Positions 4,566-5,417 of a stretch of DNA of 5,417 nt are shown here, piece by piece. The notes under the pieces were generated by a model, which had not been told where the DNA came from, made no database searches, and saw only the letters and a list, made by a program, of their open reading frames with translations. The stretch spans positions 1-5,417 of the forward strand of contig PLXB01000270.1 in NCBI GenBank assembly GCA_003151215.1, written 5' to 3'. How positions within the stretch are numbered: the stretch's first letter is position 1; each line of letters begins with the position of its first letter. The DNA is from Ignavibacteriota bacterium (GTDB lineage: Bacteria; Bacteroidota; Kapaibacteriia; Palsa-1295). A program made the translations under genes and the position numbers.

Positions 4566-5417
4566 GTGCATTTGAAAAGTTTTGCTAAGCGGAATCTGGC
4601 AGAAGGCTCTTTGGTCTTTGCAGGCATTATTATTCTAGTTGTGCAATTTGCTGTTACGAAATATTTCCTCGTTGACAACGGAGTCGATCATACGGATATT
4701 ATTGGTGCGCCGCTCGATGATGTATATATCCATTGCCGATACGCTGAGAATGTGTTAGCCGGCAAGGGATATACATTCAATCCTATAGTACGACTTGATG
4801 ATCCCATGTACCTCGGCCCACATTCCCGAACTGTCAGCGCCAATACTTCGCCCCTATGGGTTGCGATGATCGCACTTGGTGGGATTATCAGCCGTCACCT
4901 TGATCTTGTCGCAATTTTTCTTTCGGCATTATTTTATTTGCTACTAGCTCCGGGGGTCTACCGGATTTGCCGCTACAGTTTTATGCTTCCATATTCTTGG
5001 AGCATCGTTGGAGGTGCCGTCACACTCCTTTCTTCCCGCCTCGTCTGGGCTTCAACGAGCGGGATGGAGGTCACTCTTGCTTCTTTCTTAACGCTTGTGA
5101 TCTTGCATGAACATATCAAGGAGCGACAATATGGAGGTGCAATGAGAAATAGAGAATCATTATTCCTCGCACTTGGAATAGCAGTGAGACCAGAATTAAT
5201 GTTCCTTGCAGTTATCTGTATTTTCGATTGGTTCGTTGTTGTTATGAAAGAAAATAATGGATTCGGTAATTTACTTAAAAGTATAATATTGTTCTTTATT
5301 CTCGTCTCGCCTGTCTTTCTCATTCCCTATTTTGACCGCGGAAGCCTTATCTATCATTCCGCTATCGTCCAAGGCGCAAGGATCTCTTTTCTTCCCGATG
5401 CAGGATATTTACTGTTT
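4566..5417 (+). CDS. GT-C fold membrane glycosyltransferase, AftB-like, 3' end outside window
   Basis: The frame stays open from GTG 4566 to the window end (284 codons). TTG 4572 is an equally possible start, and no in-frame ATG occurs before the conserved core. The first hydrophobic helix covers about residues 15-34. It is followed by an extracytoplasmic loop with the acidic motif DDVYIHCRYAENV (51-63), where D51-D52 are the expected metal or donor-binding residues, then GKGYTFNP (66-73) and TSPLWV (94-99). Further helices alternate with SGMEV (165-169) and RPE (208-210). This motif order is that of GT-C transferases such as mycobacterial AftB (Rv3805c), which use polyprenyl-phospho-sugar donors outside the membrane. 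The segment between FNP and TSPLWV (74-93) appears longer than the short Gly-Glu loop common in the family. It starts two bases after the UbiA-family gene, so the partner enzyme probably makes its donor or a precursor. The acceptor is unknown, and the assignment as an arabinosyl- or ribosyltransferase is inference. Confidence 0.82.
   Translation, partial: MHLKSFAKRNLAEGSLVFAGIIILVVQFAVTKYFLVDNGVDHTDIIGAPLDDVYIHCRYAENVLAGKGYTFNPIVRLDDPMYLGPHSRTVSANTSPLWVAMIALGGIISRHLDLVAIFLSALFYLLLAPGVYRICRYSFMLPYSWSIVGGAVTLLSSRLVWASTSGMEVTLASFLTLVILHEHIKERQYGGAMRNRESLFLALGIAVRPELMFLAVICIFDWFVVVMKENNGFGNLLKSIILFFILVSPVFLIPYFDRGSLIYHSAIVQGARISFLPDAGYLLF

Noticed and set aside
4973..5323. 116-codon minus-strand open frame opposite the glycosyltransferase
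   Set aside because: It is the shadow of the plus-strand GT-C gene, whose motifs are conserved throughout this interval. It has no SD or family resemblance.

Overview
The window has the look of a Bacteroidota/Chlorobiota-type bacterium, possibly an Ignavibacteria-like lineage. Base composition is moderate by eye. The larger genes have no Shine-Dalgarno (SD) sequence, and two of them are preceded by the -7 element TAnnTTTG (both TATTTTTG) that is characteristic of Bacteroidota promoters. The taxonomic placement is an inference from these signals and from the protein families. No tRNA, rRNA, CRISPR array, insertion sequence or phage gene was seen.

Layout. The left part (1-1139) reads leftwards. 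It holds a PfkB-family sugar/nucleoside kinase cut off by the window edge and, upstream of it, a very small proline-rich acidic protein. An intergenic gap of 118 bp (1140-1257) separates these from a small, strongly basic hypothetical protein on the plus strand. This gap carries a textbook sigma-54 (-24/-12) promoter, TGGCACG-N4-TTGC, embedded in inverted repeats that place sigma-54-like elements on both strands. After a roughly 300-bp non-coding stretch with a 16-bp inverted repeat come three plus-strand genes. These are the catalytic subunit of an acyl-CoA mutase (1892-3601), a UbiA-family polyprenyl-phosphate phosphoribosyltransferase (3667-4563), and the start of a membrane glycosyltransferase of the GT-C fold (4566 to the window end).

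How the genes fit together. The last two genes repeat the order of the mycobacterial ubiA-aftB pair (Rv3806c-Rv3805c). This suggests synthesis of a polyprenyl-phospho-pentose donor followed by its use by an integral-membrane glycosyltransferase on the outer side of the cytoplasmic membrane. The mutase is of the methylmalonyl-CoA mutase superfamily, but it carries Phe and Gln at the two positions that separate isobutyryl-CoA mutases from methylmalonyl-CoA mutases, so a default 'methylmalonyl-CoA mutase' label is probably wrong. It lacks the B12-binding domain, which must be encoded elsewhere. The least explained part is the divergent pair of small genes around the sigma-54 promoter: one product is acidic and about 40% proline, the other is strongly basic. 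They are the only two genes in the window with good SD sequences.
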